DNA from: Hexactinellida sp. DTS-2022
Taxonomy: Eukaryota; Porifera; Hexactinellida
Direction of reading: 5' to 3'
Assembly (NCBI GenBank): GCA_028753945.1
Contig: JAPNXP010000002.1
Location: 4,402,001 to 4,466,000, forward strand
Length of the DNA: 64,000 nucleotides
Shown here: positions 33,650 to 44,374 of the stretch, one piece after another
Numbering within the stretch: position 1 is the stretch's first letter
Layout: each line of letters starts with the position of its first letter
The notes under the pieces: generated by a model
Database searches by the model: none
The model's input: only the letters and a program-made list of their open reading frames with translations
What the model was told of the DNA's origin: nothing
Translations under genes and position numbers: made by a program

Positions 33650-34450
33650 TCTCATGACATACCTAAATTTTAAATTCACTCCAGCAATTCAGTGAGGTGA
33701 AATCTGAAATTCATTCATACTAGCCCTTCGATCTCGGTCGCTTCGCGACGAATCACCCAATCGCTTCACGGTCTCGCTGTTACAATTTTCCATAAAAACT
33801 GCAACAAATATTCACATTAGGAATTTTAATGCGAATTTCGCGATCAACTTCCTTGTTTTCCTATGATTACATTTGGAAATAGTCTCTATCTTCATTATTT
33901 GTGCTGTTTCTATTTCCCTAACATTTTACATTATCCGGACGAACCCTTGATGGTCAGTTACATATGTCTCGCTAGTTATCTATTCTATTAGTAGTAATCT
34001 AGACCTAATACAAATTGGATGTGACGGACTTTACTTTTGATGCACCCAAACAATACCCAAGATTGATCAAACCAGAAAACACCACTCCACGCTCCACTTA
34101 ACTCCTCATTAGTTCTCAAATTTCAATTTAATATATCTTTATTGCATGAGAAGTGTTTAACTAAGATTAAAGTGATGGGGAATAGAAACCGTAATTATAT
34201 TTGAGAAATAAACTAACTTTCAAATGTTCTAATTGGTAAACAAATGTTATAATAGGTAAATGAGTGTGCTGTTTTCGAATTTCGCAATTATAAATTTATA
34301 ATATGAATATTTGTTGTTGTTGTTTACCTAAATTAGGTAAATAAATTAAAGAAAATTCAAATTCTACCCAGAAGTTAGCATTCAACGGGACAACCGTCAA
34401 CGGGCTTATGGTGTAATCAGCATTACGATTCCTTTTTGTAATAATTATTG
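33650..34450. other. AT-rich DNA, no gene seen
   Basis: The stretch 33722-33780 (TTCGATCTCGGTCGCTTCGC) reappears inverted and diverged at 44265-44305, so part of this is a dispersed repeat. No gene or complete element was identified. Confidence 0.45.
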
Positions 34451-34455
34451 GCGCT

Positions 34456-34680
34456 TATAGCAACCGAAATCATCTAAAGATATTTACGTTTGCATGAAAT
34501 TTTCATAAATCACATGACAGTTAATATAAATTCTCTTCTCAATTCGGCTATGATATCGTGATTAGAGCATATAACAACCGAATTCAACAAAATATATTTT
34601 AGGTTAATTTTCAAGAATCAATAACCACATGTGACAGGAAGTTTATGTAATCTTTTCAATTCGGCTATGAAATCGTGACT
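34456..34680. repeat. Diverged tandem duplication, unit about 115 bp
   Basis: Two blocks each open with AACCGAA and close with CAATTCGGCTATGA(T/A)ATCG. The ends are well matched and the middles diverged. Confidence 0.65.
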
Positions 34681-34732
34681 TTCCGATTTGGATGAAAGTG
34701 TTATATAAGGAGAATATTCCACCCTTTTTCAT

Positions 34733-34975
34733 AATCTTTTCTACCTTCATAATCTTTTCTACCTTCCACTTTTCTACTTTCATAATCTTTTCTACCTTCA
34801 TAATCTTTTCTACCTTCATAATCTTTTCTACCTTCATAATCTTTTCTACCTTCATAATCTTTTCTACCTTCATAATCTTTTCTACCTTCCACTTTCCTAC
34901 CTTCCACCTTCCACCTTCCACCGTCCAGCTTCCAGCTTCCGCCTTCCGCCTTCCGCCTTCCACTTGTCTTTCGCA
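34733..34975. repeat. Pyrimidine-rich minisatellite (18-bp unit)
   Basis: The unit CTACCTTCATAATCTTTT is repeated about nine times to 34888 and passes into TTCCACC/TTCCGCC-type repeats up to 34962. Open frames on both strands (MKVEKI-type and IIFSTF-type repeats) are by-products of the repeat. It ends directly at a 3' splice-site consensus, TTTCGCAG at 34969-34976. Confidence 0.9.
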
Positions 34976-34976
34976 G

Positions 34977-35185
34977 CTCGTCAATTTTCGGCAGAAGTGG
35001 AGTCTAACAGCCTCGAGCGTTCGGAGGTCCGGAAGGAGTATTTTGCGATAAGGGACCAGCTGGATTTGACTAATCAGCGCGCATTCCATTATTTAAGAAC
35101 GCATTTCCAGCTTGGAGTTCCATCAGAATATCCTACTTATTATTGTAATTATCATATACAAATTTTTGGGATTTTTGTTGTTTAA
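34977..35185 (+). CDS. Candidate terminal coding exon of an unrecognised host gene
   Basis: An open frame follows the acceptor TTGTCTTTCGCAG and reaches TAA at 35183-35185. The first two bases finish a split codon, i.e. a phase 1 intron. The peptide begins RQFSAEVESNSLERSEVRKE and continues as a charged, probably helical segment (YFAIRDQLDLTNQRAFHYLR), ending in a hydrophobic tail IFGIFVV. Composition is richer in GC than the flanks. AATAAA follows six bases after the stop. No upstream exon was found within the window, so the gene may start far to the left or the exon may be a fragment. I do not recognise the family. Confidence 0.45.
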
Positions 35186-35190
35186 ATTTA

Positions 35191-35196
35191 AATAAA
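35191..35196 (+). promoter_or_regulatory. Poly(A) signal AATAAA
   Basis: AATAAA lies six bases after the stop of the candidate exon. An unusually short 3' UTR would result. It is also the start of a 15-bp inverted pair (ACTCCCGTAATTT and AAATTACGGGAG at about 35262). Confidence 0.4.
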
Positions 35197-35199
35197 CTC

Positions 35200-35829
35200 C
35201 CGTAATTTATCCTAGAGTTTCACACACATTTAGTACTTTTAAGTTTACCTGGAAACAAATTACGGGAGCAAATTTGTATATAATATCATATTATTATGGG
35301 AAAATTCCTAAAGTACTCAGTTTTTTCAAAGTTTCCAAATATGCTCAACAATACTCCACTGATTTGTAAATATACTCCAGTTTTATTGCATTAAAGTCGA
35401 AATCGGTTTTTTTTGTCACCCTAAATGCATGGACAAAGAGGCAAAAAAAACGTTTTCAACCGTATTGCAAATATACTCCAGTTTTATTGGATTATTGAAA
35501 CTAGTTTGGAGATCCCAACCACAAATATTTATTTGTACAAGCTGCTCGTCTGCTCTACGCGCGTCCTTACAACTTGTACTCGAACCTGCGGCCCTCGCAT
35601 ATATTTCAAGCATGTTCCTTTTGAAATTATATGACGTTCTTGATGGGAGACCCCTAGTTGTCTATTTATATCCGTGGATCCTAGTTATCGGTTTATATAA
35701 GGATAGAATAATTAATTTGGATATTTATGCTAATTTCAACATTAAGCATCCTATATGATCCAAACTTGGTAAGTATCTTCATTTTGGAAATTCTTTAGAA
35801 CAATGCTTATTAACTTATTTGAAAATATT
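35200..35829. other. No gene seen; small repeats
   Basis: Two copies of ATACTCCAGTTTTATTG (about 35371 and 35472) bracket a short piece that begins AGTCGAAATCGG, like the Tigger terminus at 29461. This may be a tiny insertion with a duplicated flank. The frames at 35425-35758 have no recognisable content. Confidence 0.4.
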
Positions 35830-37096
35830 TTAAGGATGCTTAGGGTGAAAAATGTATTAGCGGTATGGGTGGTTTTAGCGTCTTTGTAGATATTGAAGTG
35901 TAATTCTCCAATCTGCTCTGTAATTGCATAACTAAGCATAAAATGTATACAGCATGTCTAAGTCCAAACAATTTTTCGAGTAGCATTAAATTCTTTAGGA
36001 AATGCCTCCCCATAGGGGTAATACTGTTTTATTAGATTTCACTGAATTAAATATTATAAAGTATATTCTCTATAGCTCCAAAAATTTGTATGATTGATCA
36101 GTACTATTAGCACTACATTTGCTTAGCTCACCAGACTCCTATCCCAAGTTTAACCAATTCTTAACTTACGAAACCTAAAATTCGTCAAAAAAGAGGCCAA
36201 AAAGTGGTATTTTTGCTCCTTGCTTGGTCTCTACTCAGACACTAATCGTTAGTTCGCTTCAATGAGCTTGCAAAATGATCTTTATACTATTAAGAACTAT
36301 ATCTGAATTTTTGAAAGCAATCCCATATGAACTTTAAGAGATAAAATTCGGGATATGTCATAAAAACAATAATTGAGTAATAGAAGGCTGAAGTTTTTTT
36401 AATGGGAAATGCATTTGTACTATTAAATTTGTCCGTATTATAACCGGATTTAGTTTCAATATACTAGATAATTTTCATACTATATACTAAATATGTATTG
36501 AAACATCATAGTAAACAAACGACTTGATTAAATCAAATTCTGTGCAAGTTTCTGGCATACTAATGGAGTCCGCTTTCTTTTGGGACATCATTTTCAGCGA
36601 TTAAATCATTGCAAACGTAGTGATTAATGCTCTAATGTGTATAATATGTCTACACTAGTTGGGATACAGTATGAGTATACTAATATATATGACAATTGAG
36701 TTTAATTATATAATATAGTAAATTAATCTGTTGGTGATGTATAAAAAAATTCAAAAAATATACAGATCAGAATTTCTAGCCCATTATCAACTGGTTTTGG
36801 CAATATAAGCTAATCACTGGGATATTTGCGCATATAAATGTTAGTTTAAATACATAAAGTATATAAGTGAACGATATTGTACATATAAAACCAAGGAATG
36901 TCAATTGAGATAATAAAAAAATCTACATCATCAATAATGACATGATAAATTGACATTTTGAAGACTTTGCAGAATATTTTTTTTAAAAATTTCACTTCTC
37001 ACATAATTTTATGATACATTAGATTCATTTCACAGTATAAAATCAGATTTCAATTTTGTAACAAAAAACACTAAATTTCACCCTAAGCATCCTTAA
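35830..37096. mobile_element. Family P element, copy 1 (1267 bp, TTAA ends)
   Basis: Both ends read TTAAGGATGCTTAGGGTG inward (the right end is the exact inverse). The interior is homologous to 25985-27150, including TATGTCTACACTAGTTGGGA and a degraded tRNA-like stretch near 36765-36840. No open frame of interest. Confidence 0.88.
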
Positions 37097-37570
37097 ATTG
37101 ATTTGATTTGATTTAATTTAATTAAATTAGTTTGAAATGCATCATTTGTAAACACTTATTTAGGAATTTATCAGCTAGAATGTTTCCTATTTTTATACGG
37201 GTGATCTGATTTGTTTGGTTTACAAGAATGTAACACGTAGTGCATAGTTTCACTCTACCTTGTTTATTTATTACCTAGACTACCTACAAAGTGATTAAGT
37301 AATCAGTTATTTCACAAATTTGTTTATTAAAATTATATATAACATTGATTTATCACTTTCAGGTTTTAGTTCCATTTCTAAACATAAAAGTGCTAAATTA
37401 ATTACGATTGTGCTTTTATAATACTTTTGATGTATTATTTAATACCGTAATGCGATGCACTTCTTGTGGAGACTATTTGTCTATAGAAACCCCTATATAC
37501 GTACTTTCATTTGCACCAAGCTTCATCATTCCTAGCCATTCTTGCTATCCAAAATACCATCACATTAATA
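37097..37570. other. AT-rich DNA, no gene seen
   Basis: It contains a low-complexity TTGATTTGATTTAATTTAATT run at its start and otherwise nothing assignable. Confidence 0.5.
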
Positions 37571-37654
37571 TACAGTCAACTCCGCTTAATGGAGCCACCT
37601 CGGGACCAGTTTGACCCGATTAACCGGTGGCTCTATTAAGCGGAGTTGACTGTA
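37571..37654. mobile_element. 84-bp minimal pogo-type MITE
   Basis: It is almost all inverted repeat: CAGTCAACTCCGCTTAATGG pairs with its complement ending GCGGAGTTGACTG, leaving a loop of about 25 bases. It is flanked by TA on both sides. The terminus resembles pogo/Tigger ends and the motif array at 57103. Confidence 0.9.
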
Positions 37655-37666
37655 TTGTTGATTTAA

Positions 37667-38561
37667 TTAAGGATACCGAGGCTAATTTTGGCTAATTTTA
37701 ACATTTTTGTATGGGATTTCTGAACAAATTTATTCAGAACGCTCCAATTGCAATTGCACCGTGACTGGACGTTGATAATACGCCTTTTTAAAATTTACAT
37801 CGGAACATTCTAAATTATAGTCTCTTCAGGAACAGTCGAAACGTCTCAAAATATGCTCAAAAATCGGACAAAAAGCCACTAAACCCCCTGGCAGCCGTTA
37901 TTTATTGCGGATATAAATAAGCTTGTACTATACTTGTAATCATGTTGAGGAGTTATTGAATATGTCGCTGATAATACCTGGAAGTAAGAACTAAGCTCTA
38001 GGAGATTTTTCAAATTTGCTTGCGTCATCAAATTGTCCCAAAAACACCTCCATATATGGTATTCAGTATCTTATATCGAAAATCTTCAGATTTGGAGTTC
38101 CACATAGTGGCCTAATGGATTTGTCTTGGCAAATAGATGTCATTACATGGTTAGATCTAGTCGCCACGACTTGTCATTCGTGAGATAAATATTTGCTGCG
38201 TCATCAAAAATTGTCACATCCATATGCCCATATATAGTCATAAAAATTAAATTTGCAAAATTGCCAAATTTTGTGGATCTACTGTTGATAGACATTCCCT
38301 AATGTCTTTATCCATTTTTGGATGTCTAATATGAAGTAATTTGAGGGACTTGTATTTGTGGCACATTTTTTGCTGGATTTCAAGGTTTTTGAACTATCCT
38401 GAAGAGACTATAATTTAGAATGTTCCCGAGTAAATTTTAAAAAGGCGTATTATCAACGTCCAGTCACGGTGCAATTGCAATTGGAGCGTTCTGAATAAAT
38501 TTGTTCAGAAATCCCATACAAAAATGTTAAAATTAGCCAAAATTAGCCTCGGTATCCTTAA
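37667..38561. mobile_element. Family O fold-back element, copy 2 (TTAA ends)
   Basis: Inverted arms of about 170 bp begin TTAAGGATACCGAGGCTAA on both sides and remain almost identical through TTCTGAACAAATTTATTCAG and ACGTTGATAATACGCC. TTAA flanks both ends. The 550-bp interior is homologous to copy 1 (19954-20850) although the termini differ. Confidence 0.92.
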
Positions 38562-38879
38562 CTTAGAACCTACCTACGTAAATTTATTGAATTATAGAAA
38601 ACCCATAATAAAAATAAATAAAAATAAAAAATCATACCATATTCCAAGATCATATTTAACATTTGTGGTTATTTAAAAATGCTTAAGGGTCTTGAACCGT
38701 GGATATATATAAACACACATTTTTTTGTGCTATCTTTTAAACAAAGCACGAACCAGGCAATATATGTAGACTTTTGTGAAAATATCACTTAAAATTTATT
38801 GTTATTGTGTTGATCAATAATAATTATCAGTTAGAGCATTTTCCGAAAATTACATTTTGTAAATCAATTGTTTCTAATT

Positions 38880-38992
38880 TCTGATCCTCTATCTCCTTAA
38901 CATATATCCATTACCTTTTTATGATCTTGTTATGTGCTTCAACCAATCCATTACTTTGGGGATGGTAAGCAGTTGTCGAGCCATCATCTACA
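38880..38992 (-). pseudogene. Ty3/gypsy integrase remnant, C-terminal side of the catalytic core
   Basis: The minus strand reads AYHPQSNGLVEAHNKIIKR and then a stop. HPQ-x-NG-x-VE is the integrase segment carrying the third catalytic residue (Glu). The rest of the same integrase lies at 43423-43965, because a family H element (38993-43322) is inserted at TTAA between them. The reading frame runs through the TTAA. It is a dead retrotransposon copy. Confidence 0.82.
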
Positions 38993-39484
38993 TTAAAGTT
39001 CAGGTATACTCTACAAATTTCGAATATTTAGATAAAATCCAAATCATTGTCTATTTCTCTTTTATTGCATTTTGGGATTGTATTGATACCAATGAGTACT
39101 CTCAAGAGATTTCTAAGAAAGATTCCTATTATTTTTCCAGTTTGACACACTTTGGTCACCTCAATTTACGAATAATTGCTGTAAAATTCTTTTTCAAAAG
39201 CCGCTATCTCAAAATTAACATTTTCAGAATTGCGGAAGAAGTCATTTTGTCAATTTTGGTCGTAGAATCAAAAACTCAACGGTTTCGGAGAGATCTCGTA
39301 AAGCTACAACTTTTCAGTGCTGCGATTTACCCTAATATGAATAGTTCATCTGTTTTTTGGATTTTGGATAAGGAAAATCTTCATTTGAAAATCGACATCA
39401 CATAAAAGTATTTGAAATCCCGAAAAATGTAGATATTCACAATTCCTGTACTCAAAAGTTATTTTACATCCAGCTAAATGTTAG

Positions 39485-39937
39485 ATGGCCACACGGTATT
39501 TTTCAGCGGGAGCCGATCCCACCGACGCTCCCACAGCTCCCACCGACGCTCCCGACGCTCCCACCGCTCCCACCGCTCCCACCGCACCCACCGCTCCCAC
39601 CGCTCCCACCGCTCCCACCGCTCCCACCGCTCCCACCGCTCCCACCGCTCCCACCGCTCCCACCGCTCCTACCGCTCCCACCGCTCCCACCGCTCCCACC
39701 GCTCCACTCCCACTGTTCGAGCCTCTGCCCTTCGCCACCTCACCAGCTGTCCCTGGTCCTGGTGTGGTCACACAAACCGGCCACACCAGGTTATTCTATA
39801 CGATGAGCGATCACGTGGCTGACCAGGGGCAGCTGGTCAGGATTATCCTGGGGTTGGGGACCCTCCGTTTCGGAGTAACCATCGCCCGGGATCGGGGCCC
39901 CCAACCGCCAACAGCCACCTTACCTTGTAACAGGTGA
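39485..39937 (+). CDS. Open frame with Thr-Ala-Pro repeats, GC-rich
   Basis: An ATG-started frame of 150 codons opens MATRYFSAGADPTDAP, runs through about twenty T-A-P tripeptides encoded by the 9-bp array, and continues with a non-repetitive 75-residue tail (for example LPLFEPLPFATSPAVPGPG and MSDHVADQGQLVRIILGLG). The frame crosses a donor-like CAG/GTGAAT at 39931. All three readings of the array are open, which makes a repeat artefact possible. The non-repeat tail and high GC in an AT-rich region argue for a captured coding exon. Function unknown. Confidence 0.35.
   Translation: MATRYFSAGADPTDAPTAPTDAPDAPTAPTAPTAPTAPTAPTAPTAPTAPTAPTAPTAPTAPTAPTAPTAPTAPLPLFEPLPFATSPAVPGPGVVTQTGHTRLFYTMSDHVADQGQLVRIILGLGTLRFGVTIARDRGPQPPTATLPCNR
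39520..39712. repeat. Minisatellite with 9-bp unit CCCACCGCT
   Basis: About twenty near-perfect copies of CCCACCGCT (with GACGCT and GCACC variants at the left edge). It encodes TAP on one plus frame, RSH on another and GAV on the minus strand. Strong strand asymmetry: the plus strand is C-rich. Confidence 0.95.
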
Positions 39938-39949
39938 ATATTTATACTA

Positions 39950-41772
39950 TTAAAACAATTCTTATGTGTGTTGTATGCGCCTCACACGTTGCCAAGTAGC
40001 CTACCAAGCGTAGCGCGCTAGTTACTATAGTTCATTATTAGATTGCTCTTTTTTTGGTGGCTTTCTGATTTCTGCTAGAAATTTTTACAAACGAACATAG
40101 GAGTTCGTCTCCCTTAATCATACTTCTGAAATGCATAGAAGGACTGAATGATTTAATTATTTCAATGAAATTAGATTATTATTATTGGGTATTATTTAAA
40201 CACCATTTTCAATATCGATCATCTTGAGTATTATTCTAAACATTGATTATACTCTAGCTTGACACCTCTCAGAGTGCCGAAGTGAGTTATATTTTTTCGA
40301 TAAACTTTTCATATTTTTTCATTTGTTGATCAAGAGGAGCTATCCATTTAGTATTCCTGCAGCGCCTAGGAAAGGGGGAAAGCTAAGAAGGTTAGCAAAC
40401 TACCGATACTTGTTCTTATTTTATCTTTTACGCTCGCAAATATTACTATAGTCAGGGTTAGTTCTTATTACTCTCAGGTAACCGAAAATATTGTGTTTAT
40501 AATTCAAAGACTTCCCAATAAGGAAGTGGACTATCCCATTGGGACCAGAGGGTTAGTTCAAAATACACGAGTGTTCATAATGAGCGACTCTTAATATAAT
40601 TGAAGTGACGGTTTGTTCCTTTTAAAACATCTAAAATTACCACTCTTCCGACCATGTTTCGTTATTTATGCAGCAAAAATATCCTGCCTCCATAATATAA
40701 ATTTAGTATCACTTAGTCTGCACACTGCAATTTTATTTTTTTGTGCATGTCATTTTGGCAAAAATATAGTGGACGTAGTAATTAACTAGCTAACCAAGGT
40801 ATTAAATTAGAATATACCAAAGCGTAATCGGCACAGTTAAAATTAATGAGTATTCAATCAGGGGGTCGCGTAATATCAATTCGCATTTTGATCAAAATTT
40901 CCTTGCTAATAGCGAATTTGCTATTGATGAATGGAATTAAATTAAACTATTTTGGAACTGAAAGTTAATTCCAATTAACATAACTTATTAATTAATTAAT
41001 TAAGCGAACTCCATTGTACGCGTACGTCTCAATTAACCCAGGTAAATTATAATTGGACCTGATTACCTATTAACTCTTTAGGTTCTTCCACAGCCCCCCA
41101 AAGCCTAAATCCAAAAAGGGTAATTGATTGTATTTATATTATAATTTTCCTATCTTCTACCTATATTTTCTTGATTGTGTTAGCAGGATATAGAATTTGA
41201 CACGGCTGAATTATAAATATCTTATATATTAAATCGCGAGGGTTTTTGTTTGTTTGTTCGGAATTGATTGAGGAACATGTAAGAGCCACATACTTGAAAT
41301 TTGGCAGGGGGGTGGGGAATAGTGTATCTAGGAACATGTTATAATATCTAAGAAAAATATTCATATCTTCTCTCCCTAAAGGTGAGAAAAACTTTAGCCT
41401 ATTAAATTCGAGGGTTTTCCAGTATGGATTAGCAGCTAGCATTCAATTAGTATAAAAGGATTTTAGTGTCTCTATCGATTGTTAAGGAGTGTAAAACATT
41501 TTCTTCGCGGGTTTGGGCTTGCAACTATTATTTTGATGTTTTTACAAGTGTTTGGTTAAAACAATTTCAGGGTTTTGAGTTCACGTATTTTGCTACCTAT
41601 ATATATCATTTGTAATTGATTTCTATTTACCCATCTTTTAAATAATATTTAGTCCCGAGAGAACTATTCAAGGATGAGGTAAGTACTTTTTAATTCACAA
41701 CAAAATTTGCAGCTTTGCAGCTTGCAGCAATTTAGACACTATGAGATTTTTGTTTTTAGCCCATTGCGTTTC
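39950..41772. other. AT-rich interior of the 3-kb insertion, no gene recognised
   Basis: Short frames only, the longest 93 codons on the minus strand at 41161-41442 without motifs. The motif AGCGCGCTAGTTAC near 40012 is the inverse of one near 28694. Low-complexity ATTAATTAATTAATTA lies at about 40990. Confidence 0.45.
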
Positions 41773-42498
41773 TTAAGGTTAAATTACGGCAGATTCACCC
41801 AAAAAACACATGAATTTAGTTTTGAAGGTGGGAGTTTGAATTTCACATATATGATGGAAGAGATTATAGCTATATCGAAACTGAAAACGAAATCTAATTA
41901 TCTTCTATAAATTCGAAATTATTGGGCTTGCAGTATTATGCTAATACAAAAGTCCCATAGGGGGATTTTTTCGACTCCACCTGATAAGTGTGTAGTTTGC
42001 AAGATCATTATTTGCTAAAGACCTGTACTGTGTGATCTATCAGAAAGATCATCGTTATGGGCGGTTGGTGAGTGGTTTAGAATTTTGATAAGATCTAAAT
42101 AAAAAATATTGCGACCTTTTGAAACCAAAAAATGAATAAAAAGGTCATCTTTTCATGCGAAATTTGATAAAATGCTTGATAAAAAAAATTCCAAGTCATA
42201 ATTCAAAAATGTAAACCGTCTACCTACTCCGTACGCTTATAATCTTTAAATATTGATTCTGATGACAAACATTGATAATTGCATTGCCAAATTACCGCAT
42301 AATATCGACCACCACTTTTGGAAATCGCCCTATGGGAGATTTGTATTAGCCAAATTTTGAAACCGACAAAAAATAAAAAGTATAATAGATAGGGACATTT
42401 TCTTTTTGGTTTATTGATTTGTATCGTATAGGTATATATTTCTCACAATTACAGATTAATACAAGAACTTTCATTCACGTGGGGTAATTTAACCTTAA
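41773..42498 (+). mobile_element. Family A MITE, full-length
   Basis: A 726-bp copy with ends TTAAGGTTAAATTAC and GTAATTTAACCTTAA and flanking TTAA. By eye it differs from the copy at 5755-6480 at only a few positions. The 67-codon frame at 41707 runs into it and is not a gene. Confidence 0.95.
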
Positions 42499-42716
42499 TT
42501 ATTTGAGCTTACACATTTTATCAATAATATTCTTGGTATTGTTTATCTTTGCGGATTGATCTATTCCTCAAAAATTGTAAAATTTAAAAAAAGATTTTTC
42601 CTCTATTAGTTTATTTGCCAATATTATTGTATTTTTGGCATCCAGAGGATGAAGTAAATCCGCTGTAAAAAAATTCATTCATTCCGGTAAATACTTATGG
42701 TAGAAGTACTCTAGAG

Positions 42717-43298
42717 CAGTGGTTCTCAAACTTTTGACAGCGCGTACCACTTCATCAAATATCAGGGTCTCCGCGTACCACCATAATGAGAGATATTTAA
42801 ATACATCCCTAAACGACGTACACCATATAGTACTAAAGTACATTTCCATTGTATTTAATAACATTTCAATTTTGATGTGTTTTAAAGTATAATGATGTCC
42901 ACCCTCTCAAGGGCGAATCCAGGATTAAGTCTCTGCGCGGTCAAAGGTACAAGCAGCGAGCGTAGCAAGCGACCTAGAGGGGGTCTGGGAGTATATCCCA
43001 TGGATTTCTTTGCAGAATTATTGTTAACTACTAATCTACCTGCGGAATCAAATTTGCTAACAAAAACAAATACAATAGATTTAGAATGTGTACTCTAGCA
43101 ACATTAGAGAATTGAAGGTATTGACGATGTTGAATAATATCAACAATAAACTCCCAACAATTCAAATGGCTGAATTAGGGGAGGAGCAAGTGCCCCCCCT
43201 TCCCCTGACTCCTACTCCCTCCACCAAAAGCTCCGCGTACCACTAGAAGGAGCTCGCGTACCACCAGTGGTACGCGTACCACAGTTTGAGAACCACTG
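42717..43298. mobile_element. hAT-type MITE (family G) inside family H
   Basis: It starts CAGTGGTTCTCAAAC and ends GTTTGAGAACCACTG. The 8-bp duplication CTCTAGAG is perfect (42709-42716, 43299-43306) and lies in the subterminal part of family H, where the uninterrupted copy at 54584 reads CTCTAGAG once. GCGTACCAC repeats occur near both ends. 582 bp, non-coding. Confidence 0.95.
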
Positions 43299-43422
43299 CT
43301 CTAGAGTATACCTGAACCTTAAGCGCTACATGATACTGCTTGAACTCCTAAAGTGAAATAACAATGTCTTTTATTCAAAATTGTAAATTTGTTGGTTGTT
43401 GGAATTGGTGATGTTTCTCAGT

Positions 43423-43965
43423 GAGATTCACTTGCCTTGCTTGTAAACTCTTTCCCCTGATCATGTTGTATTGTTTTGGGTACGCATTAAGTTAGATAAA
43501 TATCTGATAATCTGTCAAGAACAGACTTTGTTGCCTTATTAGAGAGAGGACGAGCTGTTACAAATTTACTTAGATAACAGGCTACAAATAGAATATGTTT
43601 ATAACCCGATGAGTTACTGGGTAAATCAACAACTAAATCCATTCCCACATGGTACCCAGGTTGTTTAGGCGGTACTATAGGGTGAAGTTTTCGTTGAGGC
43701 TGTGGCGGAAGAGATGCTGTCATCTGACACCGGTTACAACTTAGAATCTTTATACATTTAAAAGTCAATTAACAATCTGATCTATGCTATTAATTAAGTA
43801 ATCATGCGCAATTTACGTAACCACGGATGTCCTTATCCATGCCTTTCCATGAAAAAACTTTCTGTATCATGTCAATAGTTGCATTAATCCCACAGTGTTC
43901 GGAATCGTGGTAAATGAAGAATATTTGGAATCTCTTCCTTGGTTGGATATCGAATTAAGCGAGAT
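43423..43965 (-). pseudogene. Ty3/gypsy integrase remnant, zinc finger and catalytic core
   Basis: Read on the minus strand from 43965: YPTKEEIPNIL, then a shifted frame with HDSEHCGINATIDMI and FSWKGMDKDI, i.e. the H-x-H part of the HHCC zinc domain. Next comes CNRCQ (the C-x2-C part) and GMDLVVDLP (first catalytic Asp), then CYLSKFVTARPLSNKA. After a stop at 43486 the same frame continues with HDQGKEFTS (second Asp). Frameshifts and the stop make it a pseudogene. The third catalytic motif lies beyond the family H insertion at 38880-38992. No LTRs, protease or reverse transcriptase from this copy were found. Confidence 0.85.
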
Positions 43966-44374
43966 TCTCCATTTGCTTGGTGTACCTATAAAGAAATGCC
44001 ACATGTAAATAGAAAATAAGATACACGTTCATCATCCCTAAAGAAGGACAATATTTGGCAAAATTTGTGTAACCTAAGTCATTATAATCAGATTGTTGTA
44101 GTCTGTCTGTTTGTTTGTTTGTCTGGATTTTATTCAAGTGATAGGGGATAGAAAATCCATTTATAATTGAGATAGAGATTATATTCCAGATGTTATTATT
44201 GGTAAACAAGATCCCGAATATCGCATTTATAAATTTATAATAATTTTCATGAAAAAAGTATAAAAGCGAGACCCGTCACGAAGCGACCGAGACCGAAGGG
44301 CTTGTTATTAACTAAATAATGAGATAATTAAATATATGATTTCTGATCATTATGAGGCAATTAGAATCTACAAA
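43966..44374. other. No gene seen; end of a dispersed repeat
   Basis: 44265-44305 (AGCGAGACCCGTCACGAAGC, GACCGAGACCGAAGGGC) is the inverse of 33722-33780, indicating a repeat terminus. The 84-codon minus frame at 43955-44209 has no recognisable motif. Confidence 0.45.

Larger units (their letters stand above)
39476..42505. mobile_element. Unclassified insertion of about 3 kb inside family H
   Basis: Intact H copies read CCAGCTAAACACATTTTATC; here the left half stops at CCAGCTAAA (39478) and the right half resumes at CACATTTTATC (about 42513). Possible 5-bp flanks are GCTAA and GCTTA. It starts with a GC-rich block (39481-39940) and then turns AT-rich. Consensus-like donors appear at 39931 (CAG/GTGAAT) and 41676 (GAG/GTAAGT). 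No terminal repeats or known protein were recognised. Confidence 0.5.
38993..43322. mobile_element. Family H element with nested insertions, inside a gypsy integrase
   Basis: The left end is TTAAAGTTCAGGTATACTC and the right end the inverse of TTAAGGTTCAGGTATACTC. It is flanked by TTAA, and the interrupted integrase frame confirms the site. The H body is 38993-39475 plus about 42505-43322, matching the complete element at 54584-56672 and the fragment at 21985-22415. A roughly 3-kb insertion (about 39476-42505), a family A MITE (41773-42498) and a hAT MITE (42717-43298) lie inside. Confidence 0.85.

Noticed and set aside
34643-35089. 148-codon minus-strand frame of MKVEKI repeats
   Set aside because: It is the complement of the pyrimidine-rich minisatellite plus the reverse of the candidate exon; no independent coding signal.
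35371-35490. Tiny Tigger remnant at AGTCGAAATCGG
   Set aside because: Only about a dozen bases match the Tigger terminus, and no second end or TA pair is clear.
39481-39786. GAV-repeat frame on the minus strand and RSH-repeat frame on the plus strand
   Set aside because: Both are alternative readings of the CCCACCGCT array; the TAP frame has the better non-repeat flanks.
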